A stretch of 64,000 nucleotides of DNA from Marinobacter sp. LQ44 (GTDB lineage Bacteria > Pseudomonadota > Gammaproteobacteria > Pseudomonadales > Oleiphilaceae), in assembly GCF_001447155.2 (NCBI RefSeq), contig NZ_CP014754.1, forward strand, positions 744,001-808,000, given 5' to 3'. The translations under genes and the position numbers were made by a program. Below, piece by piece: positions 51,340 to 60,789 of this stretch (the stretch's first letter is position 1; each line of letters opens with the position of its first letter). The notes beneath the pieces were generated by a model. That model did not search any database, was not told the origin of the DNA, and worked only from the letters and a program-made list of their open reading frames with translations.

Positions 51340-54069
51340 CCCCAGCCGCTCCTTCTGCCAGTCTTTCACTGGTTCATTCAGCACCAACCGCAGATCCATC
51401 ACTTCTTCTTCCGGGTTGTATTTGATTTCAAAGCCCAGATGCTCTGCCAACTTCAGCATGGGGCGATTGTCCGGCAACACGTTGCCGATCATTTCCATGG
51501 TGCCCCGGGCACGGCAGTAGTCGATCATCTTCTGCATCAGTGCCACGCCCAGCCCCTCGCCTTTCATCCGGTCGTCCACCATCACGGCAAACTCACAGCG
51601 CAGGTTGTCTGCGTCTGTCCAGGTGCGAACAGTGCCAAGGGTTTCCTCTCCCTCACCGTCCAGCCGCGGTGCATTGGCGATAAACACCATTTCACGGTCG
51701 TAATCGATCTGCACCATCTGGGCGACGTCTTCCCGGGAGAAATGCTTCCGATACTGGAAGAACCGGTAACGAATAGACTCCGGTGATTGATGCTCGTGGA
51801 ACAAACGGTGGGCCGGCTCATCTTCCGCCAGGACCGGGCGGATAATCACCCGGCGTCCGGATTTCGGCAGCACAATCCACTCTTCCAGCTCTCTCGGGTA
51901 TGGCTGGATGATGGGCTTGCCGGGCCGGTCGTCCAGATCGATGGCAATGTTCACCGCCACCGCGCCCTGCTCGTTGAACAGCAAGGGTGCGATCTCCAGG
52001 CCCCGAATCTCCGGGATGTCGATGACGATCTGGGACAGGGTAACCAATGTCTCCGACACAGCTCGAATGTCTTCCTCAGGCTTGAGGCTGTGTTCCTTCA
52101 ACAGTTTGTACATGTAGGTGCGGCGCAACAGCTCGCGGGCCAGCACCATGTTCAGCGGCGGTAAAGCAATTTGCCGGTCGGTCATGATGTTGATCTGAGC
52201 CCCCGCCGCACCGCACACCACCAGTGGGCCGAACAAGTTGTCCCGGGTGATCCCCACACTGAATTCAATGCCGCCCACATGCTGATACGACCGCTGCACG
52301 GCAAAACCGAGAAATCCGCTGCGGGGGAAGTGCTCCCGGTACTCATCCATCAGGAAGCGGCAGCTATCAATAATCGCTTGCTCACTGTTGAGCTTTTTGA
52401 CCGTGCCTTTGTATCGGCGCTGGGTAGGGCTCAGGTCCAGAAACGGAAAGCAGCCCTGTTCATGCACCACCGTAATATCAATGGGCCGGCGCTCCACCGC
52501 AAACACTTCGAGCACCTCTTCCACATCGTCACAGTAAACGGTGTCGATGGTGTTGATGCCATAATCACAGATCACCCGCCGGGCTTCGCGGTTGGACAGA
52601 TGCCTCCGGCCATCGCTCAGTGCCCGGGCTACGAGTTTCCGGGTATTGGCACGGTCGGCGAAATGGTCGGTGAAGGATTCCGGTGTTTCTGTCAGCAGCC
52701 TCTGCACCCGCTGGTGACGGACGTGTTGCATAAAGGCCATGACCGCCTTCTCAGGATTGAAGAACGACGGCAGGCCGGCACGATAAAATTCTTCACGGGA
52801 ATCCATCACCGTGCTCTGCCCCAGCCAGCAGGTGAAAATATTCAGCCGTGTGCCCTTGGAGGCCTGCACCACTGCATCGGCAATCTGCAGGCTGTCCTCG
52901 ATCAGGGTTGGCGCATACATCACCAGCACGTTGGCCACGTTCGGGTCTTTGGCGAGAATCTTGATCGCCTTGCCATAGAGTTCTGGCGTGGCGTCGTAGT
53001 TGAGGTCGATCGGGTTTTTCCGGGTCCAGTAGGCCGGCAGCAACTCCGCCAGGGCATCAACGGACTGCTCCGACAGTTCCGCCAGCTCGCCGCCCAGGTC
53101 GGCCAACCGGTCCACCGCCAGCACACCGGGGCCAACCCCGTTAGCCATGATCGCCAACGATTCGCGCCGCAGCGGGCGCATTCGGGTCAGGGTTTCCAGG
53201 GCATCAAACATCTGGCCCAGGCCGTCCACCCGCAACACACCGGCTCTCTGCAGCATGGCATCGTAAATCGGGTCACTGCGCTTGATGCCGGCCGGTAACT
53301 CATGGGCGAACCACTCCGACTCCGGTACCCGGCCGGATTTCACCGCAATAACCGGTTTGGTTCGGGAGGCTACCCGTACCGCCGACATAAAGCGGCGGGG
53401 ATTGGGAATATTTTCGATGTGTAAAAGGATAGCGCGGGTCTGGGTGTCCTGGGCCAGGTAATCGATCAGGTCGTCGTGATCAATGTCCATGCCATCGCCC
53501 AGTGTCAGGAAGTAAGAAAACCCGACACCCCGGGCAAAAGCCCAGTCAATCACCGAACTCGCAATGGTGCCGGACTGCCCCACAAACGCCACCCGTCCGG
53601 GAATGGCGCCCATGTGTGCATAGGTGGCGTTAAGATGACGTGCCGGCACCATCAGGCCGATGGTATTGGGCCCCAATACCCGAATGCCGGTTTCCCGGGC
53701 CGCGTCCCGCACCGAATACATCAACGGCTGCCCGGTTTTACTGTGGGTACGTGACATACCGCCGGTCATCACAATGGCAGTACGCACACCACATTCGCCG
53801 AGCTTTCGAATCATTTTCGGCACGGTATCCGGTGGCGTACAGATAATGGCCAGGTCCGGGCTGAAATCCAGCTTCGAGACTTTCTTGACGCAGGGAACAC
53901 CGTGTACATTGTCGTAGTCGGTCTGGTTGACCACCACCAGACGGCCGGGATAACCGCCACCAAGCAGGTTACGAAGCACCATACCGCCAAGGTTGTTTGC
54001 CCGTTCGGATGCACCAATCACAGCAATGGATTCAGGATTGAACAGACTTTCCAGATAGCGGGTACTCAA
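51322..54069 (-). CDS. Pat/YfiQ-type protein lysine acetyltransferase with acyl-CoA synthetase-like domain
   Basis: A 915-residue protein: CoA-binding domain (VIGASERANNLGGMVLRNL), succinyl-CoA ligase-like domain, an ATP-grasp-like region (about 480-720), and a C-terminal GNAT domain (about 730-890; RMKGEGLGVALMQKM). In Salmonella and E. coli the same architecture (Pat/PatZ) acetylates acetyl-CoA synthetase and other enzymes using acetyl-CoA. Divergently transcribed from a histone-deacetylase-family gene 207 bases away, which could reverse its mark. Confidence 0.9.
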   Translation of the reverse strand: MSTRYLESLFNPESIAVIGASERANNLGGMVLRNLLGGGYPGRLVVVNQTDYDNVHGVPCVKKVSKLDFSPDLAIICTPPDTVPKMIRKLGECGVRTAIVMTGGMSRTHSKTGQPLMYSVRDAARETGIRVLGPNTIGLMVPARHLNATYAHMGAIPGRVAFVGQSGTIASSVIDWAFARGVGFSYFLTLGDGMDIDHDDLIDYLAQDTQTRAILLHIENIPNPRRFMSAVRVASRTKPVIAVKSGRVPESEWFAHELPAGIKRSDPIYDAMLQRAGVLRVDGLGQMFDALETLTRMRPLRRESLAIMANGVGPGVLAVDRLADLGGELAELSEQSVDALAELLPAYWTRKNPIDLNYDATPELYGKAIKILAKDPNVANVLVMYAPTLIEDSLQIADAVVQASKGTRLNIFTCWLGQSTVMDSREEFYRAGLPSFFNPEKAVMAFMQHVRHQRVQRLLTETPESFTDHFADRANTRKLVARALSDGRRHLSNREARRVICDYGINTIDTVYCDDVEEVLEVFAVERRPIDITVVHEQGCFPFLDLSPTQRRYKGTVKKLNSEQAIIDSCRFLMDEYREHFPRSGFLGFAVQRSYQHVGGIEFSVGITRDNLFGPLVVCGAAGAQINIMTDRQIALPPLNMVLARELLRRTYMYKLLKEHSLKPEEDIRAVSETLVTLSQIVIDIPEIRGLEIAPLLFNEQGAVAVNIAIDLDDRPGKPIIQPYPRELEEWIVLPKSGRRVIIRPVLAEDEPAHRLFHEHQSPESIRYRFFQYRKHFSREDVAQMVQIDYDREMVFIANAPRLDGEGEETLGTVRTWTDADNLRCEFAVMVDDRMKGEGLGVALMQKMIDYCRARGTMEMIGNVLPDNRPMLKLAEHLGFEIKYNPEEEVMDLRLVLNEPVKDWQKERLGKGGHL

Positions 54070-54276
54070 AGTGATTCTCCCGGGCCATGAGCAACATATA
54101 GGTAGATAAGAATCTCAATAAAACAGGTTACTTATCAATGTATACCTTATCTTAGATGGGTATTTCCTGATGTAAATCGGCTATCACAACCATTAGACCA
54201 AAGAAATACGACAAACCTCGGTTTTCCCTGATAACATGGCCTGAATAATAAGCATATCCAGGTTCAGGCTAGACGT

Positions 54277-55203
54277 ATGACCACGGCATTTTTCTCCCAC
54301 GATGACTGCATGAAACACAACATGGGCCCGGAGCACCCGGAATGCCCTGAGCGAATCTCCACCATCCTCGCGTATCTGGCAGACACTCACCTGGAACGGG
54401 ATCTGGACTGGGTTCGACCGGAAGAAATTACCCGTGACCAGCTGTTAACGGTGCACCCCGAGACTTACCTTCAACAGCTAGATATGATGCAGCCTACCCG
54501 GGGCCGGGTGTTTACCGATCCGGACACCGCCATGATGCCGGATACCCTGCGCGCCGCCCGACTGGCCGCCGGCGGCAATATCCAGGCGGTCGATATGGTA
54601 ATGAGTAGTCAGGTGACCAACGCGTTTGTCTGCGCCCGCCCACCCGGGCACCATGCCGAGCGCTCCAAATCCATGGGGTTCTGCTTCTATAACAACGTGG
54701 CACTGGCAGCCATGCGCGCCCTCACCTTCCACCACCTGGAACGGGTTGCTATCGTTGATTTCGATGTGCATCAGGGCAACGGCACCGTGGACATCGTTAG
54801 CGGAGACGAACGCACCCTGATGTGCTCCAGCTTCCAGCACCCTTTCTATCCACACTCCCATGTGCATCGCCAGGCGGACAACATTATCAATGCGCCGATC
54901 GAGGCCAACTGCTCGGCTCTGGACTACCGTAAAGCGGTGGAAGCAGCGTGGCTTAAGAAATTGCAGGATTTCCGCCCGCAGCTGGTACTGATTTCCGCCG
55001 GTTTTGACGGCCATAAACTCGACCCGATGGCAGACCTGAATCTGGAAGTGGACGACTATCGCTGGTTGACGGAAATGCTGATCAGCGTGGCCCATGACCA
55101 CGCAAACGACCGGATTGTGTCAACTCTGGAGGGGGGATATCACCTGAAAGCGCTGGCCGAAAGCGTCACCGCCCACCTGGACCTGCTCAGCACGGTTTAC
55201 TGA
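54277..55203 (+). CDS. Histone deacetylase family protein (class II-like amidohydrolase)
   Basis: A 308-residue zinc amidohydrolase. The family motifs are present: ARPPGHHAE, DFDVHQGNGT (zinc ligands), SAGFDGHKLDPM and EGGYHL. Bacterial relatives remove acetyl groups from proteins, polyamines or small amides. Divergent pairing with a Pat-type acetyltransferase makes a lysine deacetylase role plausible but unproven; an acetylpolyamine substrate is the alternative. It ends convergently with motY, 15 bases apart. Confidence 0.9.
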   Translation: MTTAFFSHDDCMKHNMGPEHPECPERISTILAYLADTHLERDLDWVRPEEITRDQLLTVHPETYLQQLDMMQPTRGRVFTDPDTAMMPDTLRAARLAAGGNIQAVDMVMSSQVTNAFVCARPPGHHAERSKSMGFCFYNNVALAAMRALTFHHLERVAIVDFDVHQGNGTVDIVSGDERTLMCSSFQHPFYPHSHVHRQADNIINAPIEANCSALDYRKAVEAAWLKKLQDFRPQLVLISAGFDGHKLDPMADLNLEVDDYRWLTEMLISVAHDHANDRIVSTLEGGYHLKALAESVTAHLDLLSTVY

Positions 55204-55218
55204 CAAGTCCCGCTCCAT

Positions 55219-56145
55219 TCAGCCTGAGAAATCCATACCCGGGCCGTTCGCCTGCTGTAACTCGGGGCGCTCGCCCTGCCGTTGCAAGCGAATGGTGGTA
55301 CGGCGATTATCCGCATGCCGGCGGGAAACCGGGAACTGGTCACCGTGCCCACGCACAATCAGAAGGTCATCATCGATACCGCGGGATCGCAGATAGTCCG
55401 CCACCACATTCGCCCGCTCTTCGGACAGCGCCCGGTTATCGATGCGGCTGCCAACACTGTCTGAATGGCCGTCCACAAATATCCGCTCAACGGTGGAATC
55501 CGCCATTACGTAGGTCACGATGTTATCCAGCAGCTGCCTGTCGGTATCAGACAGGCTGGTACTGCCGCTGACAAACGGCACTCGGGAACGACGAATCTGG
55601 TCGTAGTTCACCGGCAGCAGGCTGGATACGCACTCCCGGTAGCCCGAGTACGGGCCTGAGAAATTAACGTTGGAAAGTTGGACCCGCACGGGCCGGTCAT
55701 CATAACGGGCAGCTCGTGTGACGGTCGGGCGCATTCCCTGCAACAAGCCCTGAGTCATCAGCGTTGCCTCACGACTGCTGACCGTGACCGCCCTGGGCTG
55801 GTCAGAGACCGTTACCGAGCCGATGGCCCGGGGCGCCACGCCAGGACGCCAGGCTGGCGCTTCCACCACTAGCTGGCCGCGACCGGGGCGCATCACCGGG
55901 ATCTCGGATTCCAGATAGAAACTCAACGCTTCGCCGGCCCGATGGCGGAAAACCGCCCTGCCGTATCCCGGTACCTCGTGTACCAGGGAACACTCAAACA
56001 CAGATTCCGACAGGTACCACTGGCTATTCTCAATGCCGGCACCGTAGCTTGTCGCCAAAACAGGCGTAGCTGCCACTGCAAGCAAAGCCGACACGCCTGC
56101 AGCTGCCAGTTTTTGATGAAGCAAATGGCGAAGCGAATAAGTCAT
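55219..56145 (-). CDS. motY: Flagellar stator-associated protein MotY (OmpA-like C-terminus)
   Basis: A 308-residue exported protein. A signal peptide (ALLAVAATPVLA) precedes a beta-rich N-terminal domain (SQWYLSESVFECSL) and a C-terminal OmpA-like peptidoglycan-binding domain (FVDGHSDSVGSRIDNRALSEERA). The N-terminal pattern and the position next to pyrC and rnt match P. aeruginosa motY and Vibrio MotY, a T-ring component that anchors the stator. No motA/motB are nearby. The C-terminal tail is polar. Confidence 0.88.
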   Translation of the reverse strand: MTYSLRHLLHQKLAAAGVSALLAVAATPVLATSYGAGIENSQWYLSESVFECSLVHEVPGYGRAVFRHRAGEALSFYLESEIPVMRPGRGQLVVEAPAWRPGVAPRAIGSVTVSDQPRAVTVSSREATLMTQGLLQGMRPTVTRAARYDDRPVRVQLSNVNFSGPYSGYRECVSSLLPVNYDQIRRSRVPFVSGSTSLSDTDRQLLDNIVTYVMADSTVERIFVDGHSDSVGSRIDNRALSEERANVVADYLRSRGIDDDLLIVRGHGDQFPVSRRHADNRRTTIRLQRQGERPELQQANGPGMDFSG

Positions 56146-56260
56146 TGTGAGAGCGCCTCGAAAACCGGGTCTGTTTCCAACATGACTGTTTAACGGCGTT
56201 CAAAATGATTACTTGAGCCACAAAGGGGCTGGATTAGCAAAAACATTCCCATCCGCCTTC

Positions 56261-56269
56261 TGATATAAT
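56261..56269 (+). promoter_or_regulatory. Extended -10 promoter of pyrC
   Basis: TGATATAAT at 56261-56269 is an extended -10 element (TG, one base, TATAAT). The -35 region is weak, as is normal for extended -10 promoters. GAGGAT precedes the pyrC ATG by nine bases. Confidence 0.65.
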
Positions 56270-56304
56270 CCGCAAAACTTTTTGGCTGCTTTGAGGATAC
56301 CATC

Positions 56305-57336
56305 ATGACCAGAACACTCACCATCACCCGCCCCGACGACTGGCACCTGCACGTGCGCGACGGTGCTGTACTGAACAGCGTGGTGCCGGCAACGGCCGCC
56401 TGCTTTGGCCGGGCGATCATCATGCCCAATCTGGTGCCACCGGTAACCGACGCCGCAGCCGCCGTGGCCTACCGTGACCGGATCCGGGCAGCCGCCGGCA
56501 ATACCGCCTTCGAGCCACTGATGACGCTGTACCTGACAGAAAGCATGACGCCGGAAACCATTCGGGAAGCCAAGGCCGCAGGTGTTGTCGCTGCCAAACT
56601 CTACCCGGCGGGCGCCACCACCAATTCAGAATCGGGTGTTACCGATATCCGCAATATTTACCCGGTACTCGAAGCCATGGCCGAGTGCGGCATGCTGCTT
56701 CTGGTTCACGGCGAAGTCACGGATGCCGACATTGATATCTTCGACCGGGAAAAAGTGTTTCTTGATCGGGTCCTGAGCCCAACCATCGAGGCCTTCCCAA
56801 CCCTGAAAGTGGTGCTGGAGCACATCACCACGGCGGATTCCGCCGAGTTTGTGCGCGCCCATACCGGCGGCAACCTGGCCGCCACCGTGACGCCACAGCA
56901 CCTGATGTACAACCGGAACCATATGCTGGTGGGCGGTATCCGCCCTCATCTGTATTGCCTGCCGATCCTGAAACGGAACAAGCATCAGCTGGCGCTGCGC
57001 GAAGCGGTTGCCAGCGGCGATCCTCGCTTCTTCCTGGGCACAGATTCCGCCCCCCACGCCCGCGACAAAAAGGAAGCCGCCTGCGGCTGCGCCGGTTGCT
57101 ATTCTGCCTACGGCGCCATTGGCCTGTACGCAGACGTCTTTGAGGAACTCGGCATTCTCGACAAACTGGAAGCCTTTGCCAGTTTCAACGGCGCCGACTT
57201 TTACGGCCTGCCACGAAACACCGACACCATTACCCTGGTACGTGAGCCCTGGACCATGCCAGAGCAACTGCCGTTGGCCGACGGTAACATCGTACCCTTG
57301 AAGGCCGGTGAAACCGTTCACTGGCGCATGGCGTAA
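56305..57336 (+). CDS. pyrC: Dihydroorotase (type I, E. coli-like)
   Basis: A 343-residue zinc amidohydrolase cyclising carbamoyl-aspartate to dihydroorotate in pyrimidine synthesis. Ligands: H-L-H in WHLHVRDG, the carboxylated Lys in [13 protein letters not shown], later His residues (LVHGEV, LEHITT) and the Asp in [12 protein letters not shown]. Length is the same as E. coli PyrC within a few residues. Followed 37 bases later by rnt. Confidence 0.96.
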   Translation: MTRTLTITRPDDWHLHVRDGAVLNSVVPATAACFGRAIIMPNLVPPVTDAAAAVAYRDRIRAAAGNTAFEPLMTLYLTESMTPETIREAKAAGVVAAKLYPAGATTNSESGVTDIRNIYPVLEAMAECGMLLLVHGEVTDADIDIFDREKVFLDRVLSPTIEAFPTLKVVLEHITTADSAEFVRAHTGGNLAATVTPQHLMYNRNHMLVGGIRPHLYCLPILKRNKHQLALREAVASGDPRFFLGTDSAPHARDKKEAACGCAGCYSAYGAIGLYADVFEELGILDKLEAFASFNGADFYGLPRNTDTITLVREPWTMPEQLPLADGNIVPLKAGETVHWRMA

Positions 57337-57373
57337 TTCACTATTCATTCATAACACGAACATCGGAGTTCGA

Positions 57374-58039
57374 GTGTCAGAAGAAAACAAGCCGCCACAT
57401 CCTATGTCCCAACGTTTCCGCGGCTTCCTGCCGGTGGTTGTCGATGTTGAAACCGCCGGTTTCAATCCGGAGCGGGACGCCCTGCTGGAAATTGCCGCCG
57501 TCATACTGACCATGGACGACGATGGCTTGCTGCGCCGGGGGGAAACCCACGTACAGCAGATTGACCCCTTCGAAGGCGCCAACCTGGAGCAGTCTGCCCT
57601 GGACTTCACCGGCATCGACCCCTGGAACCCGGAACGTGAGGCGGTTCCGGAGCGGGAAGGCCTGAGCGAAATCTTCTCTCCGATCCGAAAAGCGGTGAAA
57701 GCCCACGACTGCAAGCGCGCGGTACTGGTCGGCCACAACGCCACCTTTGACCACAACTTTGTGTTTGCGGCTGCCTTGCGGGCCGACATCAAACGCAACC
57801 CGTTCCACCCCTTCTCCACCTTTGATACAGCAACTCTGGCTGGCCTGGCCTATGGCCATACGGTGCTGGCACAGGCTTGTAAACTGGCAGGCATCCCTTT
57901 CAGTAACAAGGAAGCCCACTCCGCAGCCTACGATGCAGAAAAAACCGCAGACCTGTTCTGCGGCATTGTGAACCGCTGGAAAGAGCTGGGCGGTTTTCCG
58001 CCGCCACTCATTGAGCCAGAGGAAGAAGCGACAAGCTAA
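57374..58039 (+). CDS. rnt: Ribonuclease T
   Basis: A 221-residue DEDDh exoribonuclease trimming 3' ends of tRNA and other stable RNAs. Motifs: [21 protein letters not shown] and [16 protein letters not shown] chose GTG 57374 with GGAG five bases upstream; ATG 57404 is an alternative. It sits after pyrC as in P. aeruginosa, and ends at a bidirectional terminator. Confidence 0.94.
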   Translation: MSEENKPPHPMSQRFRGFLPVVVDVETAGFNPERDALLEIAAVILTMDDDGLLRRGETHVQQIDPFEGANLEQSALDFTGIDPWNPEREAVPEREGLSEIFSPIRKAVKAHDCKRAVLVGHNATFDHNFVFAAALRADIKRNPFHPFSTFDTATLAGLAYGHTVLAQACKLAGIPFSNKEAHSAAYDAEKTADLFCGIVNRWKELGGFPPPLIEPEEEATS

Positions 58040-58051
58040 CTGCCAGAACCC

Positions 58052-58078
58052 AAAAAACCCGCCGAAGCGGGTTTTTTC
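58052..58078. terminator. Bidirectional terminator between rnt and the reductase gene
   Basis: AAAAAACCCGC (58052-58062), tetraloop CGAA, GCGGGTTTTTT. Symmetric A and T tracts serve both rnt (+) and the acyl-CoA reductase (-), whose stop codon is 16 bases on. Confidence 0.9.
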
Positions 58079-58093
58079 TTGCCTGGAGACGGC

Positions 58094-60079
58094 TTACCAG
58101 TAGATGCCTCGCATAATGGCCGCGAACGCCACCTGCTCGGTCGATACCTTGGGCTTCTCACCAGACTTGCTACCAGCGGCAGACGGAGAATCCGGGAACA
58201 TCCGGTAACCGGTGTTCATGATAATCTCACCCATCTTCGGCGCCAGGGCATGCAGAACCTGGGCAAAGACACCCAGGCGAGTCGCAATACGCTTCGGCCG
58301 GTAAACGATGGCATCCGCCACCATCTGCGCCGCTTCATCCGGTGACAGCGTGGGTACCGAATCGTAAATCTTGGTCGGCGCAATCATCGGCGTTTTCACC
58401 AACGGCATGTTGATGGTGGTGAACGTGACGTTGCGGTCAGACCACTCCGCCGCCGCACACCGGCTGAAGGCATCCAGTGCTGACTTGGACGCCACATAGG
58501 CCGAGAAACGTGGTGCGTTGGTCAGTACCCCAATGGACGAGATATTCACCACATGGCCACGGCGGCGCTCCAGCATAGCAGGCGCAAAGCCCATGATCAG
58601 ACGCACGGAGCCGAAGTAGTTCAGCTGCATGGTGCGCTCGAAATCGTGTAAACGGTCAAACGACAAAGACAGCGAGCGTCGGATAGACCGGCCGGCATTA
58701 TTCACCAGTACGTCTACATGGCCGTGATTATCCAGAACCGTCTTCACAAAGCGATCACAGTCTTCCATGTCGGAAAAATCGCACTGGTACGCGTGGATAT
58801 TACCGCCACGGGCTTCCAGATCGGCTGCCACTTCGTCCAGGGTTTCCTTGGTGCGGGCGCCAATCACCAGGATTGCACCGGCTTCCGCCAACTTCTGGGC
58901 CGTTGCCAGACCAATACCGGAAGTTGCACCGGTAACAACACACACCTTGCCTTCGACCGTGCCCTTCAGGGTGCGGTCCTTGAACAGATCCGGGTCCAGG
59001 TTACGCTCCCAGTAATCCCAGATCACAGGCGCATAGCTTGGCAGGCGCGGCACGTCGATGCCGGTGCCTTTCAGAGCCCTTTCAGTTTCACGAGCATCAA
59101 AACGGGTCGGATAGTTGATGAACGACATTACCGACGGCGGAATGCCCATATCATCCAGAACGGCACTGGCGATGCGCTTAACCGGAGGCAGATTCTTGAT
59201 GCTCTGGCGAATGAACGGAGGAATAAAACCAAACATCCGGGAATCAATACGCATCCCCATCTTGGGAGCGTGGCCCGCCTCGCTGAAGATATTAAGAATT
59301 TCACCCACTTTGTAGGGATCAGAGTCCACCAGGTGGAAACACTTGCCGTCCTCTCCTTCGAGATGGGCAATGTGATCCATGGCATTCACCACGAAATCGA
59401 CCGGCACTATGTTCAGGCGACCACCTTCAATACCGATGGTCGGCACCCATTGCGGCAAGGCGTGGCGAATCTTCTGGATCATCTTGAAGAAGTAGTACGG
59501 GCCGTCAACCTTGTCCATCTCGCCGGTTTCGGAATGGCCAATCACCATGCCGGGGCGATAGATACGGAACGGCACCTTGCATTCATCGCGCACCACTTTT
59601 TCGGACTCATGCTTGGTGCGCAGATAGGGGTGGTCCAGCTTCTCGGCTTCCTCAAACATGTCTTCCCGGAAGGTGCCCTTGAACAGGCCTGCCGCCGCTA
59701 TGGATGACACATGGTGGAAATGCTTGGCCGCCATGGCCTCAGCCGCCTGAACCGCCGCCCGGGTGCCCTCGATGTTGGTGGCCGCCTGGGACTCTTCATC
59801 GGCGCCCATGTCATAGACCGCCGCCAGATGGAAAAAGTGATCGACATTTCCCTTGAGGGATTTCAGGGTCTTGGCATCGATTCCGAGGTTCTTGGTGGTC
59901 AGATCACCAATGACCGCCTTTACCCGGGACTCATCCACGCCCCACCGCTCGCGCAGTTTTTCGAGTTTGCCCTGGGACTGTTCACGTACCAGGACATACA
60001 CGGTACCGCCTCGGGCGAGCAGCTTTTCAACCAGAAAGCGGCCGATAAACCCGGTACCGCCTGTCAGGAAATAATTCAT
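58094..60079 (-). CDS. Bifunctional fatty acyl-CoA reductase (fatty alcohol forming)
   Basis: A 661-residue two-domain protein. The N-terminal extended SDR domain (TGGTGFIGR at 6-14; active YLRTKHESEK) resembles alcohol-forming acyl-CoA reductases; the C-terminal classical SDR domain (VTGATSGIG at about 378-386; active FSAYVASKSA) would reduce aldehyde. The sequence closely matches, from memory, the characterised Marinobacter aquaeolei VT8 reductase that turns acyl-CoA or acyl-ACP into fatty alcohol with NADPH, the precursor for wax-ester synthase. Start ATG 60079 has GGAG five bases upstream. Monocistronic. Three dyad repeats lie upstream at 60131-60254. Confidence 0.95.
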   Translation of the reverse strand: MNYFLTGGTGFIGRFLVEKLLARGGTVYVLVREQSQGKLEKLRERWGVDESRVKAVIGDLTTKNLGIDAKTLKSLKGNVDHFFHLAAVYDMGADEESQAATNIEGTRAAVQAAEAMAAKHFHHVSSIAAAGLFKGTFREDMFEEAEKLDHPYLRTKHESEKVVRDECKVPFRIYRPGMVIGHSETGEMDKVDGPYYFFKMIQKIRHALPQWVPTIGIEGGRLNIVPVDFVVNAMDHIAHLEGEDGKCFHLVDSDPYKVGEILNIFSEAGHAPKMGMRIDSRMFGFIPPFIRQSIKNLPPVKRIASAVLDDMGIPPSVMSFINYPTRFDARETERALKGTGIDVPRLPSYAPVIWDYWERNLDPDLFKDRTLKGTVEGKVCVVTGATSGIGLATAQKLAEAGAILVIGARTKETLDEVAADLEARGGNIHAYQCDFSDMEDCDRFVKTVLDNHGHVDVLVNNAGRSIRRSLSLSFDRLHDFERTMQLNYFGSVRLIMGFAPAMLERRRGHVVNISSIGVLTNAPRFSAYVASKSALDAFSRCAAAEWSDRNVTFTTINMPLVKTPMIAPTKIYDSVPTLSPDEAAQMVADAIVYRPKRIATRLGVFAQVLHALAPKMGEIIMNTGYRMFPDSPSAAGSKSGEKPKVSTEQVAFAAIMRGIYW

Positions 60080-60130
60080 AGGTACTCCATCCTGCCTGTT
60101 GCTCTGTTGTTGTCATTACACCAGCACAAG

Positions 60131-60146
60131 TAAGACTAAAGTCTTA
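60131..60146. promoter_or_regulatory. Dyad TAAGACT-AA-AGTCTTA, possible operator
   Basis: A perfect 7-base inverted repeat with a two-base centre, about 52 bases upstream of the reductase start. Related but not identical to the two dyads at 60204 and 60237. Confidence 0.5.
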
Positions 60147-60203
60147 TCTGTATTCCATTGGCCGGCATTGTACTTAATTGCAACTTTCATGTATCGAACT
60201 TTT

Positions 60204-60223
60204 TTAGAGTTTTTACTCTGTAA
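60204..60223. promoter_or_regulatory. Dyad TTAGAGT-TTTT-ACTCTGTAA, possible operator
   Basis: The core AGAGT-N4-ACTCT is a perfect inverted repeat. The same core recurs 33 bases on at 60237-60254, about three helical turns away. Confidence 0.5.
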
Positions 60224-60236
60224 CCCTTTGTTTTTG

Positions 60237-60254
60237 TTAGAGTCTTTACTCTAA
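60237..60254. promoter_or_regulatory. Dyad TTAGAGT-CTTT-ACTCTAA, possible operator
   Basis: A perfect 7-base inverted repeat with a four-base centre, the best of the three. Together the dyads occupy the 374-base gene-free interval between the reductase (-) and the unknown gene at 60454 (+). The interval is AT-richer than its surroundings and has no other gene. Confidence 0.55.
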
Positions 60255-60332
60255 AAACCGGCCTTCCGCCTGGCAGAAAATGTCCCTGTTGCCGACACAC
60301 TGAGTTTGAGATTAGCACAGTAACCACCTGCT

Positions 60333-60377
60333 GCGAGCCTTGCGAGCACAATTACCGATGGGCAATGCAAGGCTCGC
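60333..60377. repeat. 11-base perfect inverted repeat upstream of the unknown gene
   Basis: GCGAGCCTTGC (60333-60343) and GCAAGGCTCGC (60367-60377) are exact reverse complements with a 23-base loop. There is no T-run on either side, so it is not a standard terminator. It lies about 77 bases before the ATG at 60454. Confidence 0.65.
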
Positions 60378-60453
60378 CCGGCAATGCGATAATCGGGAAC
60401 TTACCGCGCCTGACGGCGTCACTAACTAGTGTCCCTGAGAGTTACAAACCAGC

Positions 60454-60753
60454 ATGCAAAACGACAGCCCGAATACCGAACGCTACATTGCCATCGCCCG
60501 CGCCTGCCTGAAAGCCATCAACGACACCGTCGCCAACAGTGGTAGTCGGGAGGAGAAAATCCAGGCGGTCTATCAGGCAATCGACAAAGCTTTCCAGGCG
60601 GAGTTTTCCGAATATCGGCAATCCGTTGCCATCATGGCAACCGTACTTGAACGTATCGCGTCGGGCGAGCTGGACGCCGACAAAGCCGCCAGCCTTGCCC
60701 GCAAAACCCTGGACCAGCAACCCGCTGGTATCCAATCCGGGATCATGCACTGA
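60454..60753 (+). CDS. Small helical protein of unknown function
   Basis: A 99-residue acidic, predicted all-helical protein with no signal peptide, membrane segment or Cys. Distinctive segments are NTERYIAIARACLKAINDTV and AEFSEYRQSVAIMATVLERI. I do not recognise the family. No strong ribosome site precedes the ATG (best AGAG at eight bases). It lies 36 bases before the M16 protease gene and may be co-transcribed with it. Confidence 0.68.
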   Translation: MQNDSPNTERYIAIARACLKAINDTVANSGSREEKIQAVYQAIDKAFQAEFSEYRQSVAIMATVLERIASGELDADKAASLARKTLDQQPAGIQSGIMH

Positions 60754-60789
60754 GCACCCCCCCCACTTTGACCGGACAGAAGAGGCACC

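Noticed and set aside
52171..53298. Plus-strand open frame of 375 codons
   Set aside because: Antisense to the Pat-type acetyltransferase gene; no motif recognised.
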